Positions 24,058 through 37,100 of a DNA stretch of 64,000 nt are shown one piece after another. Position numbers and translations under genes: made by a program. The stretch comes from Tupaia tana (Eukaryota; Chordata; Mammalia; Scandentia; Tupaiidae), in the NCBI GenBank assembly GCA_026018925.1, contig JAKSZU010000031.1, forward strand, positions 13,321,148-13,385,147, written 5' to 3'. Numbering within the stretch: the first letter of the stretch is position 1; every line of letters starts with the position of its first letter. Below the pieces are notes generated by a model. That model saw nothing but the letters and a program-made list of their open reading frames with translations, searched no databases and was not told where the DNA came from.

Positions 24058-26308
24058 GCTCTGTCCTTCTCTGGTCAAATTAAAATAGATAAATAAATAA
24101 AATCAAGTTAAATAAAAAAATTGTTTTCTTAAAGAGAGAGAGAGTGTGAGTGAGAAACCAAGCCACCAGGTCTGGGACTTGAACCATGGTCATCATGTCA
24201 GAGTGTCCAGCGCCTTAACCGCCAGGCTACCTGCTGGTCCCTTAAAATAATAATTCTTTAAAAAAGAAAAAAACATTGTACTTTTGTCCCATTTTTGTTG
24301 CCAAAGTACTGAGTGACTGGCTTGTTGGTTAAAGTCATGGCTTTCTGTGTCCCCTGAAATCACTGCTTCATCCTTTTTAAAATGGTTTCCTTTGGGCCAG
24401 CAGGTGGCATAGTAGCTAAGGCGTTGGGTTCCCATCTGCTCAACTGCGGTTTGTGTCGTGGGTCCAGAATTTTCCAGCTCACACCGGGTGCGTGTGTGTG
24501 CGTGCCCAAAAATCTGAGAGGAGAAGGGATTATGGTATGGCGGTAACCCCTGGGGGGTGAGTTCTCACTTTCTGTCTCTCTCTGTCTCTCCAGCAAGTGC
24601 ACACTCCCTATAGCGAAAATCTCCCAAATATTATTTATTTAATTTTATTTGTCATTATTATTATTTTTTTAATTTGCTATAGGGTACATGCAAGACAGAG
24701 AGGTGAGAAAGCCTGTCTCCAGGTCTGGGACTTGAACCATGGTCAGCCATGTGGGAGTCCAGTGCCTTAAGAACCACGCCACCTGCGGGCCCAGCACTAG
24801 TTCATTTTTTAACAAACTTTGTGGGGGATATTTTTTGCTATAGGGCACTCTCCTTCACTGGAGAGAAAGAGACAGCAGAATGTGAGCCACAACTCACCAC
24901 CACCAGCACCGCCACCGACGGGATGGCCACACTGCAATCCCTTCCCCTCCAGTCTCCTCTTGGGACTTTGGGCACACACGCACGTGCCTGGCGTGCTTCT
25001 GAAGCCTCCGAGTCTGGGACTCAAACCCAGGTCAGGCACATGGGACTTCAGCCCCTTAACCACCACACCACCTTCTAGCCCTAGCACTACCTTATTCTTA
25101 GCACAAGAGTGCTGACCTCATTTTGTAAAGTCCGAATTTGTTGTCAGTTTTTTTTTTTCTCTTTTTGAGAAATTTATTTATTTATTAATTATTTTTCCAC
25201 TTGAGTTTTGCCAGAGAAAGACAGAGAGAGAGGGAGAGTGAGAAAGCAAGCGTCCAGGTCCGGGACTCAAACCGTGGTCGGCCGTGTGAGAATTCCAGCG
25301 CCTTCACCACCGCCCCACCTGCTGGCCCGGTGTTGTGTTAATATATATGTTCTCTGTCTCTTTGGCACCCAGGAGAAGAACTGCAGGTTGAAATGATCTG
25401 CTTCAATTTTGAAACGGTGCAGGTTACGTGGAATGCAAGTCAGTACCCTGGGACGAACCTGACTTTCTTCTACAAGTAAGTGTCCTTCGGCCGCAAACCC
25501 CACGCCCCGTGCGAACATTCCTTCCACGACAGGAGCGTCGGAGACGGGTGTGAAGACCCACAATGTGCACACCCGGCTGTGTGTCGTGGCCAGCCCTCGG
25601 TCCACACCACAACCGTGACCAAGTCACCGAGCCTAGCTGAGTGATGACTAAATCACACTCAGAAACACCGAGATAGCTTTTAAAGAATTATTTTACTAGG
25701 ACCGGCAGTTCACCTAACGGCTATGTCGCTGGACTCCCATGTAGTCGACCGCGGTTCGGGTCCCGGACCCGGTGGCTTAAACTCACGCCAGGCGCGTGTG
25801 CGTGCGTGCCGGAGATCCCGAGAGGAGAATGGAGGAGAAGGGATTACGATGTGGCCACCCCCCCGGGGGGTAATTTCTTGCTTTCTGTCTCTCTCTCTCT
25901 GTCTCTGTCTCTCTCTCTGTCACTCTCTGTCTTTGTGGTGAGTTCACATGCCCTATAGCAAAACCTCTCCAAAAAAAAAAGAATAAAAAAAAGAATTATT
26001 TTATTGATTGGCCGGCAGGTGGCGTGGTGGTTAAGGGCACTGGACTCCCACATGACCAACCACAGTTCGAGTCCCATCCCTGGTGGCTTGCTTTCTCACT
26101 TTCCATTTCTCTTTCTCTCTCACTCTATCCCTATCTGGTCAAATTAAAATAAAATAAATAACGTGAAATTAAATAATTGTTAAAAAAAATACTTAGCCTA
26201 GATGCTTGCCATATATGCTTCCATTTTTTAAAAAAAGGATACAAAAGATTTATTTGACTGAACTTAATTAATGAATTCATTTGAATTTGATCAGAGAGGA
26301 ACATAGTA

Positions 26309-26353
<45 letters not shown>

Positions 26354-29300
26354 AAGTGAGAAGGCAAGCTGCCAGGTCTGGGACTTGAACCATGGTTGGT
26401 CACAGTGGTCCAGTTTCCCTAACCACCATGCCACCTGCTGGCCCCCGAAAACACCTGGATTTTGTACCAGGGTATTTGCCAAGGGCCCGGTGACAGTGCC
26501 CGTCCCCGCGTTGCCCTGGCCCCTCGTGTCCTCTGCAGCCCCGATGGAGGTTGAGGTCACAAGCTTTCCCGGAGGCGTCCAGGGGCCTCCTGCCGCGGGC
26601 ATCTGTGCTGTGCCTTCCACCCCAGGGCAGGGCTCTGTGTGGGAGGCAGGGGCTTTCCAGGGCACGCCCGGGTTCCGTGAAGGGGCGTGTGACGCGTGGT
26701 TATTGGTGACAGTTTGATAGCCCGGGAGATAAACGGGAAGGACACCGCGGGGGACAGCGCGTCCGTGAAGTGTCTGAAAACCGAGGCGCACGGAGATCGG
26801 ACAGGAAAGAGAAACGCACACTGCTGGGTGTCCGGGGGGGTCGCACCCCTGAGTCACCTGGGTTTTCTCAGCTCCAGTTCCCGCCTCTATTTATTTTTAT
26901 TTTTTATTTTTTTAGAATTATTTATTTAGGGACATCAGGTGGCATCATGGCTACATCTCTGGACTCCCACGTAGTCGACCGCGGTTCGCGTCCCGGACCC
27001 GGTGGCTTAAACTCACGCCGGGCACGTGTATGTGCGTGCCCAAGATCCCGAGAGGAGAATGGAGGGGAAGGGATGGCAGTGTGGCCGTCCCCCCAGGGGG
27101 CTGATTTCTCACTTTCTATTTTTCTATTTCTCTGTCTCTGTCTTTCTGGTGAACGCATGTGCCCTATAGCAAACAATAAAAAATAAAAAATAAAAAAAAG
27201 AGAATTATTTATTTATTTAATTCCATTTGTTACTATTATTATTTTAAAATTTTTAAATTTATTTATTCACTTATTTCATTCTGACCAGAGAGGGATAGAG
27301 TGAGAAAGAGAGAGAGAGAGAGAGAGAAAGCGAGCCGCCAGGTCCCGGGACTTGAACCGCAGTCAGCCACGTGGGAGTCTGCTGCCCTCAACCACCAAGC
27401 CACCTGCCGGCCCCTCCATTTTTTTATTATTATGTTTTTAATTTTACCAGACAGAAACAGAGAGAAAGGGAAAGTGAGAAGGCAAGCTACCAGGCCCGGG
27501 ACGCGAACCCCGGTCGGCCACATGGGAATCCAACGCTTTTAACCGCCACGCCGCCTGCCGGCCCCTCCTCCTCTATTAACGGGTCATTACGTTTTGTTTT
27601 ATTCTGCGTGCTATAGGGCAATATATCCAATGGAGAGAGACACAGAGGGAGATGTATGTAAACAGAGAGAGAGAGAAAGTGAGAAATCACCCCCTGGGGT
27701 AGTGACCGTACCACAGTCCCTTCTCCTCCATTCTCCTCCCGGGATTTTGGGCACACATGCACACGTGCCCAGTGTGAATTTCCAGCCACCAGGTCCAGGA
27801 CTTGAACTGTGGTCAGCCAGATGCGAGTCCAGCGCCTTAACCAGTACACCACCTGCTGGCCCCTTAAGACGGTATTTTAGGGGCCAGCAGGTGGCATGGT
27901 GGTTAAGGGGCGCTGGACTCGCACCTGGCCAACCACGGTTTGAATTCCAAACCCGGTGACTTGCTTTCTAACTTTCCTTCTCTCTCTCTCGTTCTGTCCC
28001 TCTCTGCTCATATAAATAAATAAATAAAGTTAAATGAAATATATATATTTTTTTTTTTTGGGGGGGAGAGGTTTTTCGCCATAGGGTGCGTGCGCTCGCC
28101 AGACAGACAGAGAGAGACAGAGAGACAGAAAGCGAGAAATCACCCCCCAGGGGGGATGGCCACACTGCAATCCCTTCTCCTCCATTCTCCTCTCGGGATC
28201 TTGGGCATGCACGCACACGCGCCCGGTGTGAGTTTAAGCTACAGGGTCTGGGACGTGAACCGCGGTCGACTACATGGGAGTCCAGCGACATAGCCATTAC
28301 GCCAACTGCTGGTCCCCGAAATATATATTTTTTTAAAGCTGATATTTTAAAAGGTATTCTAAGGGGCTGGCAGGTGATGTGGCAGGTGAGGTGCTGCAGT
28401 TGAGTCCTGGACCTGGCGGCTTGCTTTCTCACTTCCCCTTTCTCTCTCTCTCTCTCTGTCTCTCTTTGATCAAATGATAAGAATGACCGTAAACAGGGAA
28501 CCAGCAGTTAGAGTAATGGCTATGTCGCTGGACTCCCACGTAGTTGACCGAGGTTTGCTTCCCGGACCCGGTGGCTTAAACTCATGCTGGGTGCGTGTGC
28601 GTGCGTGCCCAAGATCCCGAGAGGAGAATGGAGGAGAAGGGATTGCGGCGTGGCCATCCCCCCCTGGGGGGTGATTTCTCGCTTTCTGTCTCTATGTCTC
28701 TCTCTGTCTGTCTGGCGAGCGCACGCGCCCTATAGCAAAAACCTCTCAAAAAAAAAATAGAATGACCGTAAACAAATCAGCAAATCGTTCTTTAAAACAA
28801 TAAAATACCAGGTACTTTTAAGGAGCGGTCCCACGGTCTTGTTAAGGGAGCGGAGCCCGTACAGCCACTGTGGTTCAAATGGCAGCCCCGCTAGTGGAGA
28901 ACACGCACCCGGTGTCTGGCCGTGTGCCCCAGATCCCCACAGGACGGAGACGTGGACAAGGGCTTGTGGCGTGGCCATGCCCACGGCGGGCGTTTCCTCC
29001 CTGTCCTCTGTCCCGTCCTGTCTCCGGCGAGCACAGGTGCCCTGTGGCCGTGACGATAAAGACACGCACGCGTGCACGTGGGGAAGCCCGCAGGCTGACC
29101 GTCCTCTTCCCACCACACAGGTTCAGCCCCGACGAGGAGTACAGCCACTGCCCCCGCTACACTGTGGACCGGGGCCACGCCTCAGGGTGCCTGTTCGGGG
29201 CCAAGGACGCCATTCTGTATTTTTCTATCAGAGATGGAAGCCGCCCCGTCCTCGCCACGCACCGCTGGGTCAGCGAGTACCGTAAGTCCGGGAGCACGCG

Positions 29301-32300
29301 CCTGTCCGCCGTCACCGGGGCTCGGCATCCCCTTCTGGACCGTTCCAAGAGACTGTTCTTAGAGCAAGTTTCATCTTGGGGCCAAGAGGTGGCATGGCGG
29401 TGAAGGTGCTGGACTCCCACACGGCCGACCACAGTTCAAGTCCCAGACCCAGTGTCTTGCAGAACACACAGACACATGTGTGTGCACGCTCAAAATCCCG
29501 AGAGGAGAATGGAGAAGGTGTAGCTGTCCCCCCCAGGGGTGATTTCTCCCTTTCTGTGTCTCTGTCTCCTTCTATCGCTCTGGTGAGCGCTCATACCTCA
29601 TACCCTACAGGAAAAAAATCTCTCTTAAAAAATGCTCCATTTTTTTTCTTAAGCTTACTAATATTTTTAAAGAATTATGTATTTAATTTTCTTTATTATT
29701 ATTATTGTTATTGTTATTTAAATTTGCTACAAGACATGTGTGCTCCCGAGAGAGAGAGAGAGAGAGTAAGAAAGCAAACCTCCTGGTGTGGGACTCATAC
29801 CATAGTCAGTCAGGAGAGCGTCCAGTGCCTTAGCCACCATGCCACCTGCTGGCCTCAAGGTGACTAATTTCTTTTATGACACACAGAGAGAGAGGTACCC
29901 CAACAGTGTCTTCACACTGCAATCCACCGCCAGCCGTGAGCCACGGGCACGCATGTGCCTGGCGTGCACAGGAGCCCTCAGCACACATGCCCGACCCCCA
30001 TGTGGGTCCAGTCGTGTCGGCGTTGTAGCACCGCCTGGCCCGTGAGAAGCTCTATCTCCACACACGCCAGAAAGGGAGGTGTCTGCCGTGCGTGGGGGAG
30101 ACCAGATGCCCCGGGGAGGCCCTGATTTGAGAGAATGCACCAGAGACAATACCGAGGTCCTCCTGCACAGGGGGACAGAGAAATGACACGCCCTTTGTGT
30201 TTTTCTTAGAGAGAGAACTTTGCTATAGGGCATGTGTGCTCACTGGAGACAGAGAGACAGAGACAGAAAGTGAGAACTCACCCCCCAGGGGGGATGGACA
30301 CACTGTAATCTCTTCTCCTCTGTTCTCCTCGGGATTTGGGGCACGCATGCACACGCGCACCTGAGTGAGTTTTAAGCCAGCGGGTCTGGGACTCGAACCG
30401 TGCTCGATTACATAACCATTATGCTATCTGCAACACACTTTTTTCTTTTTTTTTTTTTTTTTTGGAGAGTTTTTTGCTATAAGGTACATGCGCTCGCCAG
30501 AAAAACAGAGAGAGAGACAGAGAGACAGAAAGTGAGAGATCACCCCCCAGGGGGATGGCCACACTGCAGTCCCTTCTCCTCCATTCTCTTCTTCGGATCT
30601 TGGGCACACACGCACACGTGCCCAGCATGAGTTTAAGCCATTGGGTCTGGGACTCAAACCGCGGTTGACTACATTGGAAGTCCAGTGACATAGCCAATAT
30701 GGCTACCGCTAGTCCTGCAACACACTCTTTTTTAAGCTTTTGCTATAACAAACATTACTTGTGAGAGACAGAGAGAGAAATCACAGCCTGTGGGGGATGG
30801 CCGTGCTACTGTTCTTTCTCTTCTTGGGATTTTGGACACATACATACAGATCCCCGGCATGATTTTCAAGCCACCGGATCGGGGACTTGAACCCCAGAGC
30901 TGGCCATGTAAGCTCCAGTCCCCTAGTCTCCAGCCACCTGTTGGGTCAAGAGAAAAACACCCTCTTGTCTTCTCCCACATCCCATGGTGCGTGCTTTTTT
31001 TTAAAATTTATTTAACTTTATTTAGTTATTATTATTATTATTATCTTAATTTGATTAGAGAAAGAAAAACAGAGAGGAGAAGCAAGAAAGTGAGCTGCCA
31101 GGTCCGGAACTCAAGCTGTAGTCAGCCATGTGGGAGTCCAGCACCTTTAACCACTACGCCTCTGCCGGTCCCTCCCGTGGTGTTTTCTTTACCGTGTTGA
31201 GGGTTGGCGGTCAATCCTGGGTAAGAAAATGACACAGAAATGTAGTCACATCCCATCTCCAAAATATCTATTTTTAAATTCTAGAATTCTCTAAGGCTGT
31301 TCTGTCTTTTTGGTGGGGAGGGGGACAGGGTGGATCTGTTTCAGAATCTGAGACCTGTCAACTCTTCATGAAATCACTCATAGACCCTGAATGAATTTCC
31401 TAAGGCCGTCATAACAGATGACCCCAAAGTGGGTGGCTTCAAACAACAGAAACTGTGTTCTCGCCCAGCTCTTTCTAGAAATCAAAAACCCTACACCGAA
31501 GAGTGGGCAAGGTTGGTTTCTTCTTGAAGATTTAAGAATCTGTTTCAGGACTTCCTACCGTGTCTGGTGATTTTCTGGCAATCTTTGGTGTTCTTTGGCT
31601 TGTAGACTCAAGTCCTAGACCAGGTGGATTGTAAATCACATGGGCACATGTGCATGTGTACCCCAAATCCCAGGAGAATGGAGGAAAAGGGATTGTGGTG
31701 TGGCCATTCCCCCTTGAGGGTGATTTTGTGATTTCTCACTTCCTCTCTCTCTCTCTCTCTCTCTCACTCTCTCTCTCCAGCATATGCATGTGCCCTATGA
31801 CAAAACCTAAAAAAAAAAAACAAAAAACAAACAAAAACCAAAACACAAAAGTTATAAAGCAATGAGGCCCTGGTATTTGATGGAAGGAGGAAAAATATGG
31901 ATGATTTAATGCTGAGTGATGCAAGCTCAAGCTAGACTATGAAAGAGAGGCATCGTATGTCCCCAATTTAGATATATATACTGAATGTCTGCACTCTGTG
32001 GTAGGAACTGAAAAACCGGAAGGCACAAAGGCGTGGAGAGACACTGTGGATACCAGAGACAGTGTGGGAGGAGGGTGGGAGATGGGGGAGGGTGAGAGGG
32101 AGGGAATCAGGGGGGCAAAACATTTAACAAACGCGAAGATGGAGAATTATCTGGTGATGAAAATGTGTATGGTCATATCTTTAGCTGGATGAATATACAG
32201 TGTCTTCATGCTGAGAAAATCCATGTTGTTTGCTGCAAAGGTGTAGTGATTCAATGTAAAAAATAAGAAAATAAAAGAAAGAAGAGTGAAAGTCAGAAGG

Positions 32301-33198
32301 GCGAGCCAGCCAGATGCTGTGGCGGTTGAGGCAACTGGATCCCACATGGGTGACTGTACAGTGCAAGTCCCTGAGTCCCATTGCATCAAGTCCCGCATGC
32401 AGTGGCTTGGAAAATGTGCCGGGCGTGTGTGGGTGCATGCCCGAAATCCCAACAGGAGAATGGAGGAGGGGGTGTGCGGTGTGGCCATCCCGCCGGGGGG
32501 TATTTCTCTTTCTCCCTCTCTCTGGAAAGAAAGCATGGGCACAGCGGAAGAAAGTGAGTCTAGGCACGTAGGACAGAATGGTTTTGCACGGAGGAGGGTT
32601 GTGTTCATTGGAGGAGCTGATGGGTCTGGACTTCCTTCTTCTTAGTGAAGCCTGGCTCCCCGAAAGATGTGAGGTTCTCATGGAATCAAGAAGCGGTCAC
32701 GGTGGTGTGCGCCAACCTGTCCTACAAGGGTCTGCTCTATGAGGTCCAGTATCGGAGCACCTTCGACACCGCCTGGCAGGTGAGGCACGGGCACCTTCTC
32801 AGGGGAATAGGGAGTGAGCACCTGGGACACCCAGTCTGGGGTCTGCTGGTCTACACAGCCTGCTCTGCGTGTCTCTACCTTCTTTCCATCCCACCATTTC
32901 TTCTCGGCTGTCTGGTCTAGCTTGGCTTCATGGTCTTCTCTGTTGTGTCAGGTATGGTTCTGCAGAGAGACAGAGCCAATGCGATCTCAAGTATCTCTCT
33001 CTCTCTGTCTATGTCTGTCATTCACCTATCTGTTTTTATCTATCATCTATCTATCTAGCATCCATCTATTCATCTGTCTCTATCACATATCTATCTGTAT
33101 CTGTTACCTATATCTAGTATCTGTCCATGTATCATTTACACTGATTGTCATCTATCTATCTATCATCTATCTATCATCTATCATCTATCTATCATCTG

Positions 33199-33240
<42 letters not shown>

Positions 33241-33263
33241 ATCTATCATCTATCTATCATCTG

Positions 33264-33335
<72 letters not shown>

Positions 33336-33371
33336 TCATCTATCTATCATCTATTATCTATCTAGCATCTG

Positions 33372-33405
<34 letters not shown>

Positions 33406-33416
33406 ATCTATCTATC

Positions 33417-33455
<39 letters not shown>

Positions 33456-33540
33456 ATCTATCTATCATCTATCATCTATCATCTATCTATCATCTGTCTA
33501 TCCATCTATCATCTATCTATCATCTGTCTATCTATCTATC

Positions 33541-33589
<49 letters not shown>

Positions 33590-33633
33590 CCTATCATCTA
33601 TCATCTATCTATCTATCTATCTATCTACCTATC

Positions 33634-33674
<41 letters not shown>

Positions 33675-33680
33675 CCTATC

Positions 33681-33715
<35 letters not shown>

Positions 33716-34137
33716 ATCTATCTATCTATCAATCATCTATCTATCTATCTATCTATCATCTATCTATCTATCTATCATCTATCTATCTATCTATCTATCT
33801 ATCTATATCTATCATCTATATCATCATCCATCTATTTCTATATCTGTCATCTATGAATATCTATCACCTATCATCCATCTGTTTTTATCTATCTATCTAT
33901 CATCTATCTATCTACCATCCATCTACTCATCTATCTCTATCACTTATGGATCTGTATCTATTATCTATCTATAATTTGTCTACATACCACCTGTCATCTA
34001 TATCTATCTATTTATCTATCATCTATCATCTATCTATCATCTATCATCTATCTATCTATCTATCATCTATCATTTATCTATCATCTACCTATCTGTCTAT
34101 TTATCTATATCTATCATCTATCTATCTATTTATCTAT

Positions 34138-34170
<33 letters not shown>

Positions 34171-37100
34171 ATCTATCTATGTCTATAATCTATCTGTATC
34201 TATCATCTATCTATATCTACCTTCTATATCATCTATCTATCATCCATCTATTTTCATCATCTCTCTATCATTCATCTATTTCTTTCTCTCCTTTCTTTAG
34301 AGAGATTTTTGCAATAGGGTGAGTGCACTTGCTGGACAGACAGAGAGACAGAGAAAGGGAGAGTAAGAGAGAGAAAAGCACTGACAATGGGACATGGCTA
34401 TATTGCAATCCTATCACCATTTCTACATAATTTTTCTGTAAATAATACAAAATGTGGATGAGACATTATGCCCGTAGACATTCATACAACCATTATCTAA
34501 AGCAAATGCAGGGACTAGCAGATAGTGTAATGGCTATGTCTCTGGACTCCCATGTAGTCAACTGTGGTTCAAGTCCCAGACCTGGCAGCTTAAACTCATA
34601 CTGGGTGTGTGTGTGTGCGTGCCCAAGATCCCAAGAGGAGAATAGAGGAGAAGGGATTACTGCCCTGGAAGAGTGTTTGAAAGAAGTCAAGGGGTCTTCA
34701 GAAAGCCCACAGGAGTCTGTATTTTGACGAAACCAGGCATGGATGGAAACTTTTTGCACCAAAGTGAAAAGTATGCTTTATTTTCATTTTTTCACACGAT
34801 TCTTTTTAAAAGAATTACTTTATTTAACTTTATTTAGTGATTTTAATTTGACCAGAGAGAGACAGAGATAGAGAGGGAAAGTCTGGGAATCGAACAGTGA
34901 TTCGCCAGGTGAGAGTTCAGCACCTTAACCAACACGCCACCTGCCGGCCACAGAATACCAAGGTTTTTTAGTTTCTTAGTTTGTCTTTGTGGGTGCATAT
35001 GTGTTTTATAAAGTTTCAAAAGGAAGCGTGTATAACTCTTACAGTCATAAAGAATCCATTATTTTTTAAAATGACTTGTCTAATTGATTCTTCTAATAAT
35101 TCTAGTTACTTCCCAGTAATTCTTCAAAAGCACCTGTCTGGTGCCAGGAGGTGGCATACTGGTCAAAATAGAAAAATAATGATAATAAATAAATACATTT
35201 TTAAAAAGAATGATTGTATTCAACTTTGCTTATTTATTTTTAAATTATTTTGGAGAGGTTTTTGCTATGGGGCGCATGTGTTCGCCAGACACACAGAGAG
35301 AGACAGAGAGACAGAAAGCGAGAAATCACCCCCCAGGGGGGATGGCCACGCCACAATCCCTTCTCCTCCATTCTCCTCCTGGGATCTTTTTTTTTTTTTT
35401 TTGAGAGTTTTTTTCGCTATAGGGCATATGTACTCGCCGGAGAGACAGAGAGAGACAGAGAGACAGAAAGCGAGAAATCACCCCCCAGAGGGGATGGTCA
35501 CGCCGCAATTCCTTCTCCTCCATTCTCCTCTCAGGACCTTGGGCACGCACGCACACGCGCCCGGCGTGAGTTTTAAGCCACCGGGTCTGGGACGCGAACC
35601 GCGGTCGACTACATGGGAGTCCAGCGACATAGCCATTACGCTAACTGCTGGTTCCCTCCTTCTGGGATCTTGCACACGCACACACATGAGCCCAGCGTGA
35701 GTTTAAGCCACCAGGTCTGGGACTCAAACTGTGTTTGACCACACGGGAGTCCAATGACATAGCCATTACACTAACTGCTGGTCCCAATAAATAATTCTTA
35801 AAAAAAAAAAAACAAAACAAAGTCTAGGTTGTGACATGAATCCCCGGTCTCGTTCTCCCGTCTAGTGCAAAGAGGAAAAGAACTGCCACGTTACCATAGA
35901 TGGCTTGGATGCCGAGAAGTGCTATTACTTCCGGGCGAGAATAAAGGCCAGCGAGGTCAGCTACGGCTCTGAGACTCACCCCAGCGACTGGTCAGAGACG
36001 ACGCTCTGGCAGAGAGGCCAGCAGAGAGGTAATGCTCGTTACGCAGCAGCGCCACACGTGCAAGCGTCAGCGCGCTTTCTTCCCGGGAAAGGTGTGTGTG
36101 AGACCTGCCTGGGAACACGGGTGGCCTCCATTCCTCCTCCACCTCGGAAGCCATCGTTCTCCTTGCTTCTGGTTCTAGGCAGCCTCCCTCACTGCGCTGA
36201 TTTTCTTGCTTCCTTCTACGGACACAGCAAGGACCACAGGCAGCGTTTGCAGAAACCCGGCTGTGGGGCTGGCAGGGGGCATGGTGTTTAAGGTGCTGGG
36301 CTCCCACACAGCCCATCATGGTTTGAATCCTGCCCATGGGAGCTTGAACATCACACTGGGCGTGTGTGCGGGCATGCCCCAAATCCTGAGAGGAGAATTC
36401 TAGTGTGGCCATCCCCCTGGGGGAGCATTTCCCACTTTCCTTCTCACTGTCTCTCTCTGGTGAGCATACGTGCCCGATGGCAAAAACCTAAAAAAAAACA
36501 ACTAAAAATAATATAGAAGAAAAGCAAATAGTGTTTATGAAAACCCGGCTGTCAGCTATGACAAAGGTGGTGCTGATCTCTGAAATCCAATATCCGTGTT
36601 ACAACGATAGCCAGGTGTGTGAATGCGTGCTCTATGTGACAATACGTGCGTGCGTAAGCGTGTCTACGTCATCCATCCACAGATAGAGAGTAGCTGATAA
36701 ATACACAGGAACGGGCACGTAGAGATTCTAAATAAATGATGGAGGCATAAATAAGCGATCGATGACAGAGACAGAGAAAAATGCAGAGACGGGGGGGCGG
36801 CAGGTGGCGTGGTGGGTAAGGGCGCTGGACTCTCACACGGCCAACTGTGGTTCGAGTCCTGGACCCGGCGGCCAGTTTTCTCATCCCCCCACTCTATCCC
36901 TCTCTCGTTGAATGGAAATAAACAAATAAATAAATTTAAATAATTCTTAAAAAAAAAAGAAAACAAAACTACAGAGACAGATCAATAGATAGACAGGTAG
37001 AGGAGTGGAACAAACAGATAATGGGGACGGGTCCGGCAGCTGCCATGGTGGTTGAAGGCGCTGGACTCCCACGTGGCTGATCACAGTTCAAGTCTCGGAC

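Noticed and set aside
28870..29403. 177-codon frame containing CRLF2 exon 3
   Set aside because: Only 29121-29281 is exon; the rest reads through an old SINE-B and intron sequence.
33145..34188. 347-codon open frame on the + strand
   Set aside because: It translates the CTAT array (only Tyr, Leu, Ser, Ile runs) and has no gene structure.
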